DNA of 40,496 bases, taken from Caldifarciminota bacterium SM23_42. GTDB lineage: Bacteria > Hydrothermota > Tepidihabitantia > SM23-42. The notes under the pieces were generated by a model that was not told the DNA's origin, made no database searches, and was given only the letters and a program-made list of their open reading frames with translations. The position numbers were made by a program, and so were the translations under genes. Position 1 is the stretch's first letter. Each line of letters opens with the position of its first letter. The stretch is taken from assembly GCA_001303785.1 (NCBI GenBank), contig LJUJ01000017.1, positions 1-40,496 on the forward strand, in the 5' to 3' direction. Shown here one piece after another: positions 1 to 8,549 of this stretch.

Positions 1-118
1 TGCGCGCGCTGAGGAGAATCGCCATACCTTCATTAGAATATGCTGAATCAATGCCGATAATCCTGAGCAGCCTGCACAATTTCCCCAACATTCCATTACA
101 AATGAATTTTGTTGCCAT
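1..118 (-). CDS. Mut7-C domain protein, N-terminal fragment
   Basis: Reading the minus strand from an ATG at 118 gives 39 codons that run off the left edge of the window. The start of the protein (MATKFICNGMLGKLCRLLRI) matches the opening of Mut7-C family proteins: a [KR]F-x-[CV]-[DN]-GMLGKL-x-[RW]-LR-x-[IL]-G pattern followed by a D-[ST] turn. Mut7-C is a PIN-like fold thought to be an RNase, usually with a C-terminal zinc ribbon that would lie outside this window. The ATG sits 8 bases after the holB stop, so the gene is probably co-transcribed with holB. No clear Shine-Dalgarno is visible. The family call rests on about 25 residues only. Confidence 0.6.
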   Translation of the reverse strand, partial: MATKFICNGMLGKLCRLLRIIGIDSAYSNEGMAILLSAR

Positions 119-126
119 TAGTGCAA

Positions 127-1074
127 CTAAGGTAGTCTCAGTAGTACATTAAATAAATGCAATAACCTATTCGGGTTTCGCTCAAGCAGATTTATGTTAT
201 GATTCAACATCATGATTGCGTCGATTGTCTTATCCATAGTTATTCTCTTCGCTTTCTTTGCGATCTCAACATCATAACACGTGTTGCTTGCCATATTCAA
301 TTTCCTGTAAAACACCAAACGGTACAACAAAAGTAAGGGGTAGTAAAGCTCCACTATTCTTTTGCGTTCATATTCTCTCGCAACATTGGCTGCACTCTTG
401 AGCCGCATCGGCGTTCTCTTGAAAACATCCATGACGTCGGCTATCATACTACTCTCCCGAAGGGCCAGTATTTCTCCGGCACTGCCGAGTAGAAAATCAT
501 CTGTACCTTCATACACCACGGTTTTGATTTGCTCGTGACTCAAGTATGCAAAAGGCACCGTCTGACAACGTGAACGTATGGTGGGCAGCATGTATTCTGG
601 TCTTGAGCTGGTCAGCACGAAGACCGTGTCGATCGGCGGTTCCTCAAGCGTTTTCAGAAAACAGTTGGCTGCCTCGTCCGTCATCCGATCCGCTTCGAGA
701 ATCAAGACTATGCGCTTCGCATCAACACTTGGCATATGTACTAAGCGTTCGCTCAAGGTCCTTATTTGCTCAATCAATATCGAAGCACGATCCTCGAGCT
801 CGACTACGGTATTGTCGGGAAGATATTTCTTGGAGTATTCAAATATCTTCTCGGTCTTTTCTCTTATTTTTGAAGGAATAGGTGCAATCAAATGAAAATT
901 CGGTGAATTCGGTGGGCAATTCAATGTTTTTGCTAAAGCAAATCCCAACATGCGCTTGCCCACACCACGCGGTCCTACGAAAAGAAGATTATAAAGTTTA
1001 CTTTTCCTGACCGCTGTCCTGACAAATGTCTTTGCCGTCTCCTGACCAACGACGTCATCCAGGTAATCAACCAC
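127..1074 (-). CDS. holB: DNA polymerase III delta' subunit (clamp loader)
   Basis: The 315-residue protein is an AAA+ clamp-loader subunit. It has an N-terminal DDVVGQETA box, a Walker A motif GPRGVGKR near residues 34-41, an LKTLEEPP segment in the position typical of HolB/DnaX, and a sensor/SRC motif (RSRCQTVPF) near residue 170. Delta' acts in the cytoplasm as the stator of the complex that loads the sliding clamp. The zinc module of DnaX-type subunits is not evident, which fits delta' rather than gamma/tau. The start is a GTG at 1074, only 5 bases below a good -10 box, so the mRNA is predicted to be leaderless. A Mut7-C gene follows after 8 bases. Confidence 0.85.
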   Translation of the reverse strand: MVDYLDDVVGQETAKTFVRTAVRKSKLYNLLFVGPRGVGKRMLGFALAKTLNCPPNSPNFHLIAPIPSKIREKTEKIFEYSKKYLPDNTVVELEDRASILIEQIRTLSERLVHMPSVDAKRIVLILEADRMTDEAANCFLKTLEEPPIDTVFVLTSSRPEYMLPTIRSRCQTVPFAYLSHEQIKTVVYEGTDDFLLGSAGEILALRESSMIADVMDVFKRTPMRLKSAANVAREYERKRIVELYYPLLLLYRLVFYRKLNMASNTCYDVEIAKKAKRITMDKTIDAIMMLNHNINLLERNPNRLLHLFNVLLRLP

Positions 1075-1079
1075 GGGTA

Positions 1080-1107
1080 ATTATAGTGGAAACGGAAAGG
1101 CGGTCAA
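1080..1107 (-). promoter_or_regulatory. sigma70-like promoter of holB, leaderless type
   Basis: On the minus strand TTGACC (1107-1102), a 16-base spacer and TATAAT (1085-1080) are followed by only 5 bases before the holB GTG at 1074. The predicted transcription start falls on or beside the start codon. The promoter lies just beyond the hflX stop codon, so holB can be expressed independently of the hflX operon. Confidence 0.7.
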
Positions 1108-1122
1108 GATGCTACATCGGCA

Positions 1123-2232
1123 CTATTCACTAAAAAAATACCTGCGCAGATTATTTCTCAATTCTTCGAGGCCGACACCCTTGGTTGCTGAAATCAACAA
1201 TGCTCTTGGAAATTTCCTCTTGTACCTATCTCGTTCTTCATCGAATAACCGATCGATTTTGTTGAAAACCAATACTCGGTGTTTAGTGTCGGCATGTATC
1301 TCCTCCAAGACGTTATCCACCGTCGCGATCTTCGCCTCCAAATCCTCAGCCGTAGCATCGATAATGTGAATTAGCATATCGGCCTCGAGAACCTCGGCTA
1401 AGGTCGCATGGAAGGAAGCAATGAGGTCGTGTGGCAAATCCTTCAAGAATCCCACGGTGTCGCTAATCAGCATCTTGTGTCGGGGCGGCACGAAAAGAAC
1501 TTTCGTGTTCGAATCAAGAGTTGAGAAAAGCTGTTCTGAGGTGACAAGTTTTGCCCTGGTTAGGGCGTTTACCAACGAAGATTTTCCGGCGTTGGTATAA
1601 CCAACGACTGCTACCTTCGGGATACCGCTTCTTCGCTTGCGTTGTACCTTCTTCGAGTGTTCGATCTTCTTCAACATTCTCTTCAGGGTCGAAATTCTCT
1701 CTTTGATGCGCCTGCGGTCGACTTCCAGTTTCTTCTCACCCGGGCCTCGGGTACCAATTCCGCCGCCCAGTCTCGAGAATTCCGAACCCATCCCTACCAA
1801 ACGAGGCAAGCGGTATTCGAGCTGGGCAAGCTCAACCTGCAGCTTCGCCTCCCTGGTGCGCGCATGTTTTGAGAAGATATCGAGAATTAGTGTTGTCCTA
1901 TCAATCACGCGTACACCCACAATATCCTCGATGTTTCTGATCTGTGCTGCCGACAGTTCTGCGTCAAAGATCAAGAGGTCAATGTTGAGTTGTGCACCAA
2001 TTTCTGATAGTTCTTTCGCCTTGCCAATCCCGAGGAACGTTGACGGCTCGAATTTCTTTCTCATTTGCATGAAGCTTTCAACCACTTCACCGCCTGCGGT
2101 TCTGGTCAAACTTGCGAGTTCTTCGAGTGACTGTATTACGCGCCAGCGCTCTGTTTTCTTGCTGACAACCGCGACCAGCAATACTCTCTCTTGATTATTG
2201 TCCGTAGGACGCAGCGTGATCTCTCGATTCAA
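1123..2232 (-). CDS. hflX: Ribosome-associated GTPase HflX
   Basis: This 369-residue protein matches the HflX family over its full length. The N-terminal half carries the HflX domain with its glycine-rich linker (SRLGGGIGTRGPGE, about 154-167). The GTPase half has G1 GYTNAGKSS (about 211-219), G3 DTVGFL, and G4 NKID (about 325-328). HflX binds and splits stalled or idle 70S ribosomes and is often linked to heat stress. The start appears to be a TTG that overlaps the TGA stop of the preceding CDP-alcohol transferase gene, which suggests translational coupling. It is the last gene of the operon that begins at 4418. A start a few codons later is possible, because HflX N-termini vary. Confidence 0.92.
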   Translation of the reverse strand: MNREITLRPTDNNQERVLLVAVVSKKTERWRVIQSLEELASLTRTAGGEVVESFMQMRKKFEPSTFLGIGKAKELSEIGAQLNIDLLIFDAELSAAQIRNIEDIVGVRVIDRTTLILDIFSKHARTREAKLQVELAQLEYRLPRLVGMGSEFSRLGGGIGTRGPGEKKLEVDRRRIKERISTLKRMLKKIEHSKKVQRKRRSGIPKVAVVGYTNAGKSSLVNALTRAKLVTSEQLFSTLDSNTKVLFVPPRHKMLISDTVGFLKDLPHDLIASFHATLAEVLEADMLIHIIDATAEDLEAKIATVDNVLEEIHADTKHRVLVFNKIDRLFDEERDRYKRKFPRALLISATKGVGLEELRNNLRRYFFSE

Positions 2233-2810
2233 TCCTTATCTGACCTTCGTTTCACAAAAATGATGCGCTGTATAGTGGTCTCCAATGTTCCGACAGCCAA
2301 GATCATGATAATATAAGACATTACTCTCGGTCCCAGGACAGAACCGATGATGAGCAAAAAAATGCGTGTAAATCGCTCGAAGATTCCCACCCGGGGAGAA
2401 ATACCCAAGCCTTCGGCTCTGGCTCGAGTATAACTTACCATCATCGAGCCAAAAACCGCCACGAGAATCCAAAACTGCATATAGTCTACTTTGTTGTAGT
2501 AGTATAAGTACAATCCGAAATAAATAATGAATTCGTTGACCCGATCTATAGTGGAATCAAGAAAACTACCCAGTTTTGAAATCATATTCTTACGGCGTGC
2601 TATCTCGCCATCAAAGCTGTCAAATATCCCACACCAAAACAAGAAAATCGCCGCGGCCCAGAAAACGCCATTTCTGTACAAGAAGCAGGCAATCACTGCT
2701 AATATCAGACTCGAAACAGTAATGACATTGGGGTGGACATTCAGCCCAACAAGAAAAGACACAATCGGTGAAACAAAGAATTTTCTGCCAAGCTCTTTAA
2801 TTTTTGTCAT
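2229..2810 (-). CDS. CDP-alcohol phosphatidyltransferase family protein
   Basis: The 193-residue integral membrane enzyme has the family signature DG-x2-AR-x8-G-x3-D-x3-D, seen as [10 protein letters not shown]...[10 protein letters not shown] around residues 69-91. Several hydrophobic segments flank it. Such enzymes transfer a phosphatidyl group from CDP-diacylglycerol to an alcohol such as glycerol-3-phosphate, inositol phosphate or a related acceptor. The acceptor cannot be told from the sequence; PgsA-like or inositol-phosphate-type activity are both possible. An ATG at 2810 has GAAGGT 5 bases upstream, inside the end of rsmI. The gene overlaps rsmI by 14 bases and hflX by 4. Confidence 0.85.
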   Translation of the reverse strand: MTKIKELGRKFFVSPIVSFLVGLNVHPNVITVSSLILAVIACFLYRNGVFWAAAIFLFWCGIFDSFDGEIARRKNMISKLGSFLDSTIDRVNEFIIYFGLYLYYYNKVDYMQFWILVAVFGSMMVSYTRARAEGLGISPRVGIFERFTRIFLLIIGSVLGPRVMSYIIMILAVGTLETTIQRIIFVKRRSDKD

Positions 2811-3468
2811 CGCTACCTTCGAGGATAATGGTGAACTCTCCCTTGCTCGATTTCATATTTCGTAAAACCTCGCTCACGCGCCCACGGATTACCTCTTCAT
2901 GATATTTGGTCATTTCCCGACACAACGCTACCTGTCGGTCACCGATCAATTCAAGGATTTCCTGAAGCAACCGCACGACGCGTTTCGGCGACTCGAAAAA
3001 CACCACAGTCCTTTTGTCCATCTTCAGCTCTTCCAATATCCGTGTGCGCGCTCCTTTCTTTTTAGGCAAGAATCCTTCAAACACAAACCGATGTGAAGGC
3101 AGCCCGGACAGTGTGAGGGCGGTGATGATAGCTGATGGCCCGGGCACGGCTTGTACGGTAATCCCCTGGCGCAGGCATTCCCTGACGAGTATATAGCCAG
3201 GATCAGACAACAAGGGCGTACCGGCGCTCGTGATGAGCGCAACACTCTTATCCTGCTTCAGTAAGGAAATGAGTTGGGGAACCCGTCTTCGTTCGTTCTG
3301 TTCGTAATAAGAAATGAGTTTTTTCTTGATATTGTATCGCTTGAGTAGCAATCCCGTGTGCCTGGTATCTTCACACGCAACGATATCGATGTCTTTCAAG
3401 ACCTGTACTGCTCGATATGTAATATCCCGGATATTTCCGATAGGTGTTGTGACTATGAACAGGGGCAT
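2797..3468 (-). CDS. rsmI: 16S rRNA (cytidine1402-2'-O)-methyltransferase RsmI
   Basis: The protein starts [17 protein letters not shown], the hallmark N-terminus of RsmI, followed by the CEDTRHT motif and, later, [11 protein letters not shown] and the GPSA motif of the tetrapyrrole-methylase fold. The [12 protein letters not shown] segment is also typical. RsmI 2'-O-methylates C1402 in the decoding centre of 16S rRNA using SAM. At 223 residues it is shorter than the E. coli enzyme (about 286), with a short C-terminus. The ATG at 3468 shares its A with the TGA stop of the upstream gene (TGATG), so translation is probably coupled. An in-frame TTG one codon earlier is less likely. Confidence 0.93.
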   Translation of the reverse strand: MPLFIVTTPIGNIRDITYRAVQVLKDIDIVACEDTRHTGLLLKRYNIKKKLISYYEQNERRRVPQLISLLKQDKSVALITSAGTPLLSDPGYILVRECLRQGITVQAVPGPSAIITALTLSGLPSHRFVFEGFLPKKKGARTRILEELKMDKRTVVFFESPKRVVRLLQEILELIGDRQVALCREMTKYHEEVIRGRVSEVLRNMKSSKGEFTIILEGSDDKN

Positions 3469-4418
3469 CAAATTTTCAATTTCGTGTAGTCAAAGAATTG
3501 CAGTGATTTCAGGGCAAATCGGTAATCGGTCAGAATCTTCCTCGCGATTACTTCGCTCTCCTTACCCAGAAATGTTGAAAAAGAATCATATATGAGGTCA
3601 AATATCCTTGCCATCCCCTGGGCAAATACCTTAGGTTCAACTACAACCTCTCCAGAAAAGGAGAGGTCGGACTCGATTCGAAATTTTTCGACGAAAGGAA
3701 ATTCTTTTTGCGCCGTAGACTTCGAAAGCATCGCGGTACGTAAGACCAGGGACTGCCCCAACGGATGAGCATATCCCTTCAAGAGTGCGGTGAAAATTTT
3801 ACAAAACATCTCCACCTGGGCTGGCGTTGCCTGCTCGGCAATGACTTTTTCAATTCGGTCGAAAATTGCCACGTTTGTCTCAGGTTTCATCAAAATTGGA
3901 TAGATTTCATCCTCCAATGCCTTTTCAGCACGCCCCGCAATGTAACACGCTGGTATAACGCCATTCTCAAAGCACACGAATGATTCATCGAGACCGAGTC
4001 TCATCCAGATGAAACCGTTGAATTTCGATTTCTTCAGCTTCTCAACGAATATTTTGGGTTGGATTCTAGACAAATCAACCTGAGTTTTGAGCGGCTTTAG
4101 TGTAACCGAAGAAATAATTACTTTTAACAACATTTCATCCGTGGCGTACTCACTCAAGGTGCCGGTAGTCGCCTTTTTTGCCTTTTCTACGATCTCGCTA
4201 ATGGGAATGATTTCTCTCGTTTCCTTACCTATCCGCGCGGCGTTGAATGGCTCACCCTGGTTCAAGAAAATGAGCTCCACGGCGTCATGGTAGGTAATCG
4301 CAATGTAACCCGATATTCGATGCACCCTTTCTCGCTTCGAAGCGCTGAGAACATTATCTAGATTGATAAACTCGAGACGCGTGTTCTCAATTATCGAACG
4401 ACCGCGGGGAAATCTCAT
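3468..4418 (-). CDS. Unknown protein with two DUF4388-like repeats
   Basis: I do not recognise this 316-residue protein as a named family. It has no signal peptide or membrane segment. Two segments look like copies of each other. About residues 34-62 contain SGYIAITY, then [14 protein letters not shown]. About residues 135-163 contain NGFIWMRL, then [13 protein letters not shown]. Both follow the pattern G-[YF]-I-x(10-12)-[IV]-[FC]-[LF]-[NE]-x-G-x(4)-[AC], which resembles the strand-turn-strand of DUF4388/PATAN modules in bacterial regulatory proteins. The C-terminal 120 residues are predicted mostly helical. It is the first gene of the rsmI-hflX operon, expressed from a promoter whose -10 box ends 5 bases before the ATG. 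A regulatory or scaffold role is a guess. Confidence 0.7.
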   Translation of the reverse strand: MRFPRGRSIIENTRLEFINLDNVLSASKRERVHRISGYIAITYHDAVELIFLNQGEPFNAARIGKETREIIPISEIVEKAKKATTGTLSEYATDEMLLKVIISSVTLKPLKTQVDLSRIQPKIFVEKLKKSKFNGFIWMRLGLDESFVCFENGVIPACYIAGRAEKALEDEIYPILMKPETNVAIFDRIEKVIAEQATPAQVEMFCKIFTALLKGYAHPLGQSLVLRTAMLSKSTAQKEFPFVEKFRIESDLSFSGEVVVEPKVFAQGMARIFDLIYDSFSTFLGKESEVIARKILTDYRFALKSLQFFDYTKLKI

Positions 4419-4423
4419 TAGTA

Positions 4424-4452
4424 ATTCTATAATAAAAAGGAAAGAAAGTCAA
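4424..4452 (-). promoter_or_regulatory. Promoter of the rsmI-hflX operon, leaderless type
   Basis: On the minus strand TTGACT (4452-4447), a 17-base spacer and TAGAAT (4429-4424) end 5 bases before the ATG at 4418. The predicted start of transcription coincides with the start codon. No Shine-Dalgarno is present. Confidence 0.65.
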
Positions 4453-4464
4453 CTACGAATTCCC

Positions 4465-4493
4465 TTGACGCCTTGGATATTTTGTATTAATAT
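4465..4493 (+). promoter_or_regulatory. Probable promoter of mnmA
   Basis: TTGACG (4465-4470), a 17-base spacer and TAATAT (4488-4493) lie 24 bases ahead of the mnmA ATG. It is back-to-back with the minus-strand promoter at 4424-4452; the two -35 boxes are 12 bases apart. The -10 match is only four of six, so this is less certain than its neighbour. Confidence 0.5.
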
Positions 4494-4517
4494 GGAACTC
4501 AATCCTCGAGAACACAA

Positions 4518-5585
4518 ATGACAATAGATACCGACATGCAAAGCAGCAATTTGCATATCCTTGTCGCACTCAGTGGCGGAGTCGACTCCTCAACGGCTGC
4601 GCTGCTGTTGAAAGACTCTGGCTATCGCGTTGAGGGAGCGATTATGGTATTTGAAGGCGTACCTCAGGAGAAAATTCGTGCTGCTGCTCGTGTCGCAGAA
4701 CAACTACAGATAAATTTCCACCTTGTAGACGTGCAAAGAGAATTCCGAGATTTGATCATAAGCGACTTCATTGCCGAGTACCGACGCGGACGAACACCAA
4801 ACCCGTGTGTGCTATGTAATAAGTTAATGAAATTTGGTCTTCTATTCAAAATGGTATCCGAAGTGGGCACCGATAGGATTGCTACCGGGCATTATGCAAA
4901 ACTTGATAAACAGAAAGGACGCTATCTTCTCAAGAGGGGTTGTGACGAGAACGAACAATCATATTTTCTCTACCGGCTAGACCAAAACCAACTGTCAAGA
5001 ACGATTCTGCCGCTTGGTCAATACACCAAGGATGAAGTACGCGAGATTGCACGCAAACATAAACTGCCAACGGCAACACAAAAAAAGAGTCAGGATGTCT
5101 GCTTCATCCGGGATGGTGAATACGCTTCCTTTCTTAAGAAATCAATACCCGAAAGTCCAGGGCCAATTTTCAATACTGAAGGAAAAGCGGTTGGTCAACA
5201 TAACGGCATAATACATTATACGATCGGCCAACGCCACGGAATTGGCATCAGCCACAAACATCCTTACTATGTTACAAGAATTGATGCCGCACAAAACGCC
5301 ATATACATCGGTGAAAAGCGGGACGCCTACAAGAAGGAATTCATTGTCACCGATCTAAACTTCATCCCCTTTGATACTCTCAAGCAAAGCATGCAGATTT
5401 CTACAAAGGTACGCTATTTCTCGCCTGCTTCTGAAGCTCGGATTGAACCGATTGGTCAGGATAAGATCAAAGTGATTTTCACGAAACCTCAATGGGCGAT
5501 TGCGCCTGGTCAATCCGCAGTTTTCTACCAAAAAGATCTTGTAATCGGCGGCGGTTTGATCGATGAGGTATTCGATTATGCTTAA
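4518..5585 (+). CDS. mnmA: tRNA-specific 2-thiouridylase MnmA
   Basis: The 355-residue protein is a full-length MnmA. It has the PP-loop LSGGVDSS near residues 17-24, the PNPCVLCNK segment holding the first catalytic cysteine (about 97), the GTDRIATGHYAK motif, the SQDVCFI motif with the second catalytic cysteine (about 195), and the C-terminal GQRHGIGI and APGQSAVFY blocks. It activates U34 of tRNA(Lys/Glu/Gln) with ATP and transfers sulfur to give 2-thiouridine. The start at 4518 is the first ATG; a second at 4536 would remove only six residues. Neither has a clear Shine-Dalgarno. The MFS gene follows after 18 bases. Confidence 0.95.
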   Translation: MTIDTDMQSSNLHILVALSGGVDSSTAALLLKDSGYRVEGAIMVFEGVPQEKIRAAARVAEQLQINFHLVDVQREFRDLIISDFIAEYRRGRTPNPCVLCNKLMKFGLLFKMVSEVGTDRIATGHYAKLDKQKGRYLLKRGCDENEQSYFLYRLDQNQLSRTILPLGQYTKDEVREIARKHKLPTATQKKSQDVCFIRDGEYASFLKKSIPESPGPIFNTEGKAVGQHNGIIHYTIGQRHGIGISHKHPYYVTRIDAAQNAIYIGEKRDAYKKEFIVTDLNFIPFDTLKQSMQISTKVRYFSPASEARIEPIGQDKIKVIFTKPQWAIAPGQSAVFYQKDLVIGGGLIDEVFDYA

Positions 5586-5603
5586 ACGGAAAAGAGGATA
5601 AGG

Positions 5604-6875
5604 TTGGAAGACGAAGAAACACAAACTGAGGAAAACACCAAACCGAAACTGTGGAACATCAACTTCTTTCTTCTGTGGCAGGGACAATTTGTCTCGGCCA
5701 TGGGCGACATAGCTTACTCAATTGCTTTGGGCTTCTGGATTCTCGCCATCACTGGCTCCACCGCCCTCATGGGTACTCTAATGGCGGCGTCTTCCCTACC
5801 CCGGGTGATCGTCTCACCGTTTGCCGGTGTTGTTGTTGATCGTACAGACCGCAAGTGGTTACTAGTACTCATGGACCTAATACGAGGTATCTTCGTGGTT
5901 CTTATAGGTGTAGCTTCATATCTAGGCTTCATCCAGGTTTGGATGGTTTTTGCGGCAGGAGTCATCATCGGCACATGCGGCGCCTTCTTCAACCCAGCCG
6001 TCGGCAGCATAATCCCAGACATTGTGGACAAACGCAAGCTTGTGCAGGCGAATTCAGTATTCAGTATCGTGCAGACCGCGTCGGGCATCGTCGGCAGTTC
6101 GGCCGGCGGCATCTTATTCAAGATATTGGGCGCGTCATTCCTGTTCCTGTTCAATGGCATATCATATCTCTTCTCCGCAATCACCGAGGTTTTCATCAAA
6201 GTACCGAAGATCATTCATGAAAAAACAAGGCTTCATTTCTTTGCCGATATGAAAGATGGGCTTGATTTTGTCTGGCACTTCAGGGGACTACGGACATTAA
6301 TCTTCATTGCCAGCCTGATCAATTTCTTCGCGGTCATGGGCATCATGCTCATACTACCACTCTTCTACCAGCAAGATCATCTGGGTCCGGCCCTCTATGG
6401 CATTATAATGGGGTTTTTTACAGGCGGTTTGTTTCTCGGTTTCGTCTTCACATCAGTTGTCAATTTCAAGCCCGGACAAAGGTTCAAGGTTTTTTCAATA
6501 TGCTATTTGGTAATGTCATTGACGATGATTATGTTGCCGCTCTTTTTGTACTTTCCGCTCATGGCGTTTCTTGTTTTCGCCACTGGTTTCGTAAACGCAA
6601 TTCTCAACGCTTTCATACAAGCCATCCTGCAACTGACAACACCTCAAGACAAGCGTGGTAAGGTCTTTGGGCTGCTAATGAGTGTCGCGGGTGGACTAAT
6701 GCCGATCGCCTATGCAACGGGAGGGGTGCTCGCCGAGTTTGTACCAATCAGAATCTTGATATCGTCAAGTTTTGGGATCGTGCTACTGCTTTACATTCCC
6801 ATGTTGCTGAGCGTCTCATTCAGAAAATATCTGAAATTCGACTCCGAGACGCAATCACTTCAAGAGATTATGTAA
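5604..6875 (+). CDS. Major facilitator superfamily transporter
   Basis: The 423-residue protein has about twelve hydrophobic helices and a charged cytoplasmic N-terminus of about 17 residues. The loop between helices 2 and 3 carries GVVVDRTDRK (about 74-83), the MFS motif-A position (G-x3-D-R-x-[GD]-R-[RK]). The first helix (FLLWQGQFVSAMGD) and overall pattern resemble the EntS/MFS_3 group of drug and siderophore exporters. The substrate is unknown. The start is a TTG at 5604 preceded by AGAGG and AAGG purine stretches; the next in-frame ATG would delete the first helix. It probably shares a transcript with mnmA, though a functional link is not obvious. Confidence 0.85.
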   Translation: MEDEETQTEENTKPKLWNINFFLLWQGQFVSAMGDIAYSIALGFWILAITGSTALMGTLMAASSLPRVIVSPFAGVVVDRTDRKWLLVLMDLIRGIFVVLIGVASYLGFIQVWMVFAAGVIIGTCGAFFNPAVGSIIPDIVDKRKLVQANSVFSIVQTASGIVGSSAGGILFKILGASFLFLFNGISYLFSAITEVFIKVPKIIHEKTRLHFFADMKDGLDFVWHFRGLRTLIFIASLINFFAVMGIMLILPLFYQQDHLGPALYGIIMGFFTGGLFLGFVFTSVVNFKPGQRFKVFSICYLVMSLTMIMLPLFLYFPLMAFLVFATGFVNAILNAFIQAILQLTTPQDKRGKVFGLLMSVAGGLMPIAYATGGVLAEFVPIRILISSSFGIVLLLYIPMLLSVSFRKYLKFDSETQSLQEIM

Positions 6876-6932
6876 TCGCGTACAGGCTAAACCAACAATC
6901 GTTTCACGCAATCTAAAGTTCGGGTTAATAAT

Positions 6933-7952
6933 ATGTCAAAAGAGAACGAAACTACTGAAAAAATAGGACTGATTGAAAACTACAGGACCGGTGTTGATGA
7001 CACTATGCTTGACACTTATTCACGTACCGTTGTTGGTGTTGCCGAAACGGTAAGCCCCGCAGTCGTCAACATCAACGTACTCAAAACGCGAAAAGCGCAA
7101 AACGCACGCGACCTACGAAATGCCAGCGGCTCCGGTCTGATAATTGCGCCTGACGGATACGTGCTTACCAACGACCACGTCGTGTATGGAGCAAGTCTCA
7201 TTGAGATCAAGCTCAACGATGGCAGAAAATTCTCAGGTCAAGTAATCGGCTCTGATTCGACGACTGATACCGCAGTATTAAGAATCCTCGGCTCAAACCT
7301 ACCCACTGCACATCTGGGTGATTCTAAGAACCTCAAGGTCGGTCAGCTCGTCGTCGCAATCGGTAATCCATTTGGGTTCCAATGCACGGTAACCGCAGGT
7401 GTCATCAGTGCTCTTGGTCGGGCCTTACGGTCTACGAATGGCCGTCTCATCGAGAACATAATACAAACAGACGCAGCGCTAAACCCCGGTAGTTCGGGTG
7501 GACCGCTCGTCGATTCCCAAGGTGACGTCATCGGGATGAACACTGCAGTTATTTACCCAGCACAAGGGTTGTGTTTCGCCATTCCTATAAACACGGTCAA
7601 AAGGGTAGTACAGATGTTGATATCAAAAGGCACAGTCAGCCGCGGTTATATCGGGATTATTGCCCAACCAGCAACTCTACGAAGACGCATAGTCCGAGCC
7701 TTGAAACTCGCACAAGAAAGCGGCGTTGGCGTTGTTGAAGTAGCTTCCCATAGTCCGGCCGAAAAAGCAAGAATCTTACCAAACGATGTAATCTTGAGCA
7801 TCGCAAGTACAACAACAACTAACATCGACGAGCTACACCGGTTCCTCGATGAAAATCCTGCAGGAAAGAATTACACGATCACTGTATTACGTGGTGTTAC
7901 TCTGTTGAAGCTCAAAATACTTCCAGTGGAAACACCGCCGCATGAGAAATAA
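6933..7952 (+). CDS. HtrA/DegP-like serine protease with PDZ domain, no signal peptide
   Basis: The 339-residue protein has a trypsin-like protease domain with a complete triad: His82 in LTNDHVV, Asp112 in DTAVL and Ser188 in PGSSGGPL. It is followed by a single PDZ domain (about 235-335). HtrA enzymes degrade or refold damaged proteins and are normally exported. Here the N-terminus (MSKENETTEKIG...) is acidic and hydrophilic, with no signal peptide or membrane anchor, so this copy should be cytoplasmic unless the start is misplaced. No earlier start with a hydrophobic stretch fits between the MFS stop and 6933. It is 57 bases behind the MFS gene, without a convincing promoter of its own. Confidence 0.85.
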   Translation: MSKENETTEKIGLIENYRTGVDDTMLDTYSRTVVGVAETVSPAVVNINVLKTRKAQNARDLRNASGSGLIIAPDGYVLTNDHVVYGASLIEIKLNDGRKFSGQVIGSDSTTDTAVLRILGSNLPTAHLGDSKNLKVGQLVVAIGNPFGFQCTVTAGVISALGRALRSTNGRLIENIIQTDAALNPGSSGGPLVDSQGDVIGMNTAVIYPAQGLCFAIPINTVKRVVQMLISKGTVSRGYIGIIAQPATLRRRIVRALKLAQESGVGVVEVASHSPAEKARILPNDVILSIASTTTTNIDELHRFLDENPAGKNYTITVLRGVTLLKLKILPVETPPHEK

Positions 7953-8023
7953 GAAGCGTACTTTCTCTTGATTTCACAAATAGATATTTGGACTTTTCTG
8001 TTATTTAAAACTGAAAACCCTAA

Positions 8024-8536
8024 CTATTGCTGTAATCTCGCCAGGATCGTTGCTGCCAATGCACCCCGGTTCTCCTCAGTTACTTCAAACACCTCAACGT
8101 CCTTACGTGCTTTGATCTTCTCACAAAATGGGTGACGTTTGAACTGCATCGTGCCGATCACGGGACTCTTCGAGTCCAGCGCATCGAGTACGGCAAGCCT
8201 GAATCGTCTGGAAAGAATCTCCATTTTTCCAACTTCATCAATCACGATAACCTTCCCAGCCTTTATGCCTTGCTTGATCGCCGGTACCCCGACCCCTTCG
8301 ACACACTCCAGATCCACGCCATACTTTCCGACATGGTAGTGACTTCTGATTTCTTTGTGTGATAATACACAACTCTTTTTGGAAATAGTTGATAATTTAA
8401 AACCCACACGCTCATCACTTTCCTTTATCTCTTCAGTGCAGAAACCAGCGCACTTATCTCCCAACTCGGATATGATCCCGCGTACGATTGTCGTCTTGCC
8501 GATACGGGGCGGTCCAGTCAGTAGAATATTCTTCAC
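8024..8536 (-). CDS. THEP1-family nucleoside-triphosphatase
   Basis: The 170-residue P-loop protein starts MKNILLTGPPRIGKTT (Walker A GPPRIGKT, residues 8-15) and has a Walker B-like VIVIDEVGKMEI near residues 94-105. CAGFCTEEI near 30-38 is also characteristic of the THEP1 group (NTPase_1). Characterised members hydrolyse several NTPs and have been compared with nucleotide kinases; the cellular role is unsettled. The start is a GTG at 8536, 13 bases after the recO stop, so it is probably the second gene of a recO transcript. Confidence 0.85.
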   Translation of the reverse strand: MKNILLTGPPRIGKTTIVRGIISELGDKCAGFCTEEIKESDERVGFKLSTISKKSCVLSHKEIRSHYHVGKYGVDLECVEGVGVPAIKQGIKAGKVIVIDEVGKMEILSRRFRLAVLDALDSKSPVIGTMQFKRHPFCEKIKARKDVEVFEVTEENRGALAATILARLQQ

Positions 8537-8549
8537 AATGTTCTATTCA

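Noticed and set aside
5714-6214. Minus-strand frame of 166 codons inside the MFS gene
   Set aside because: It is antisense to membrane helices of the transporter, with composition typical of a shadow frame.
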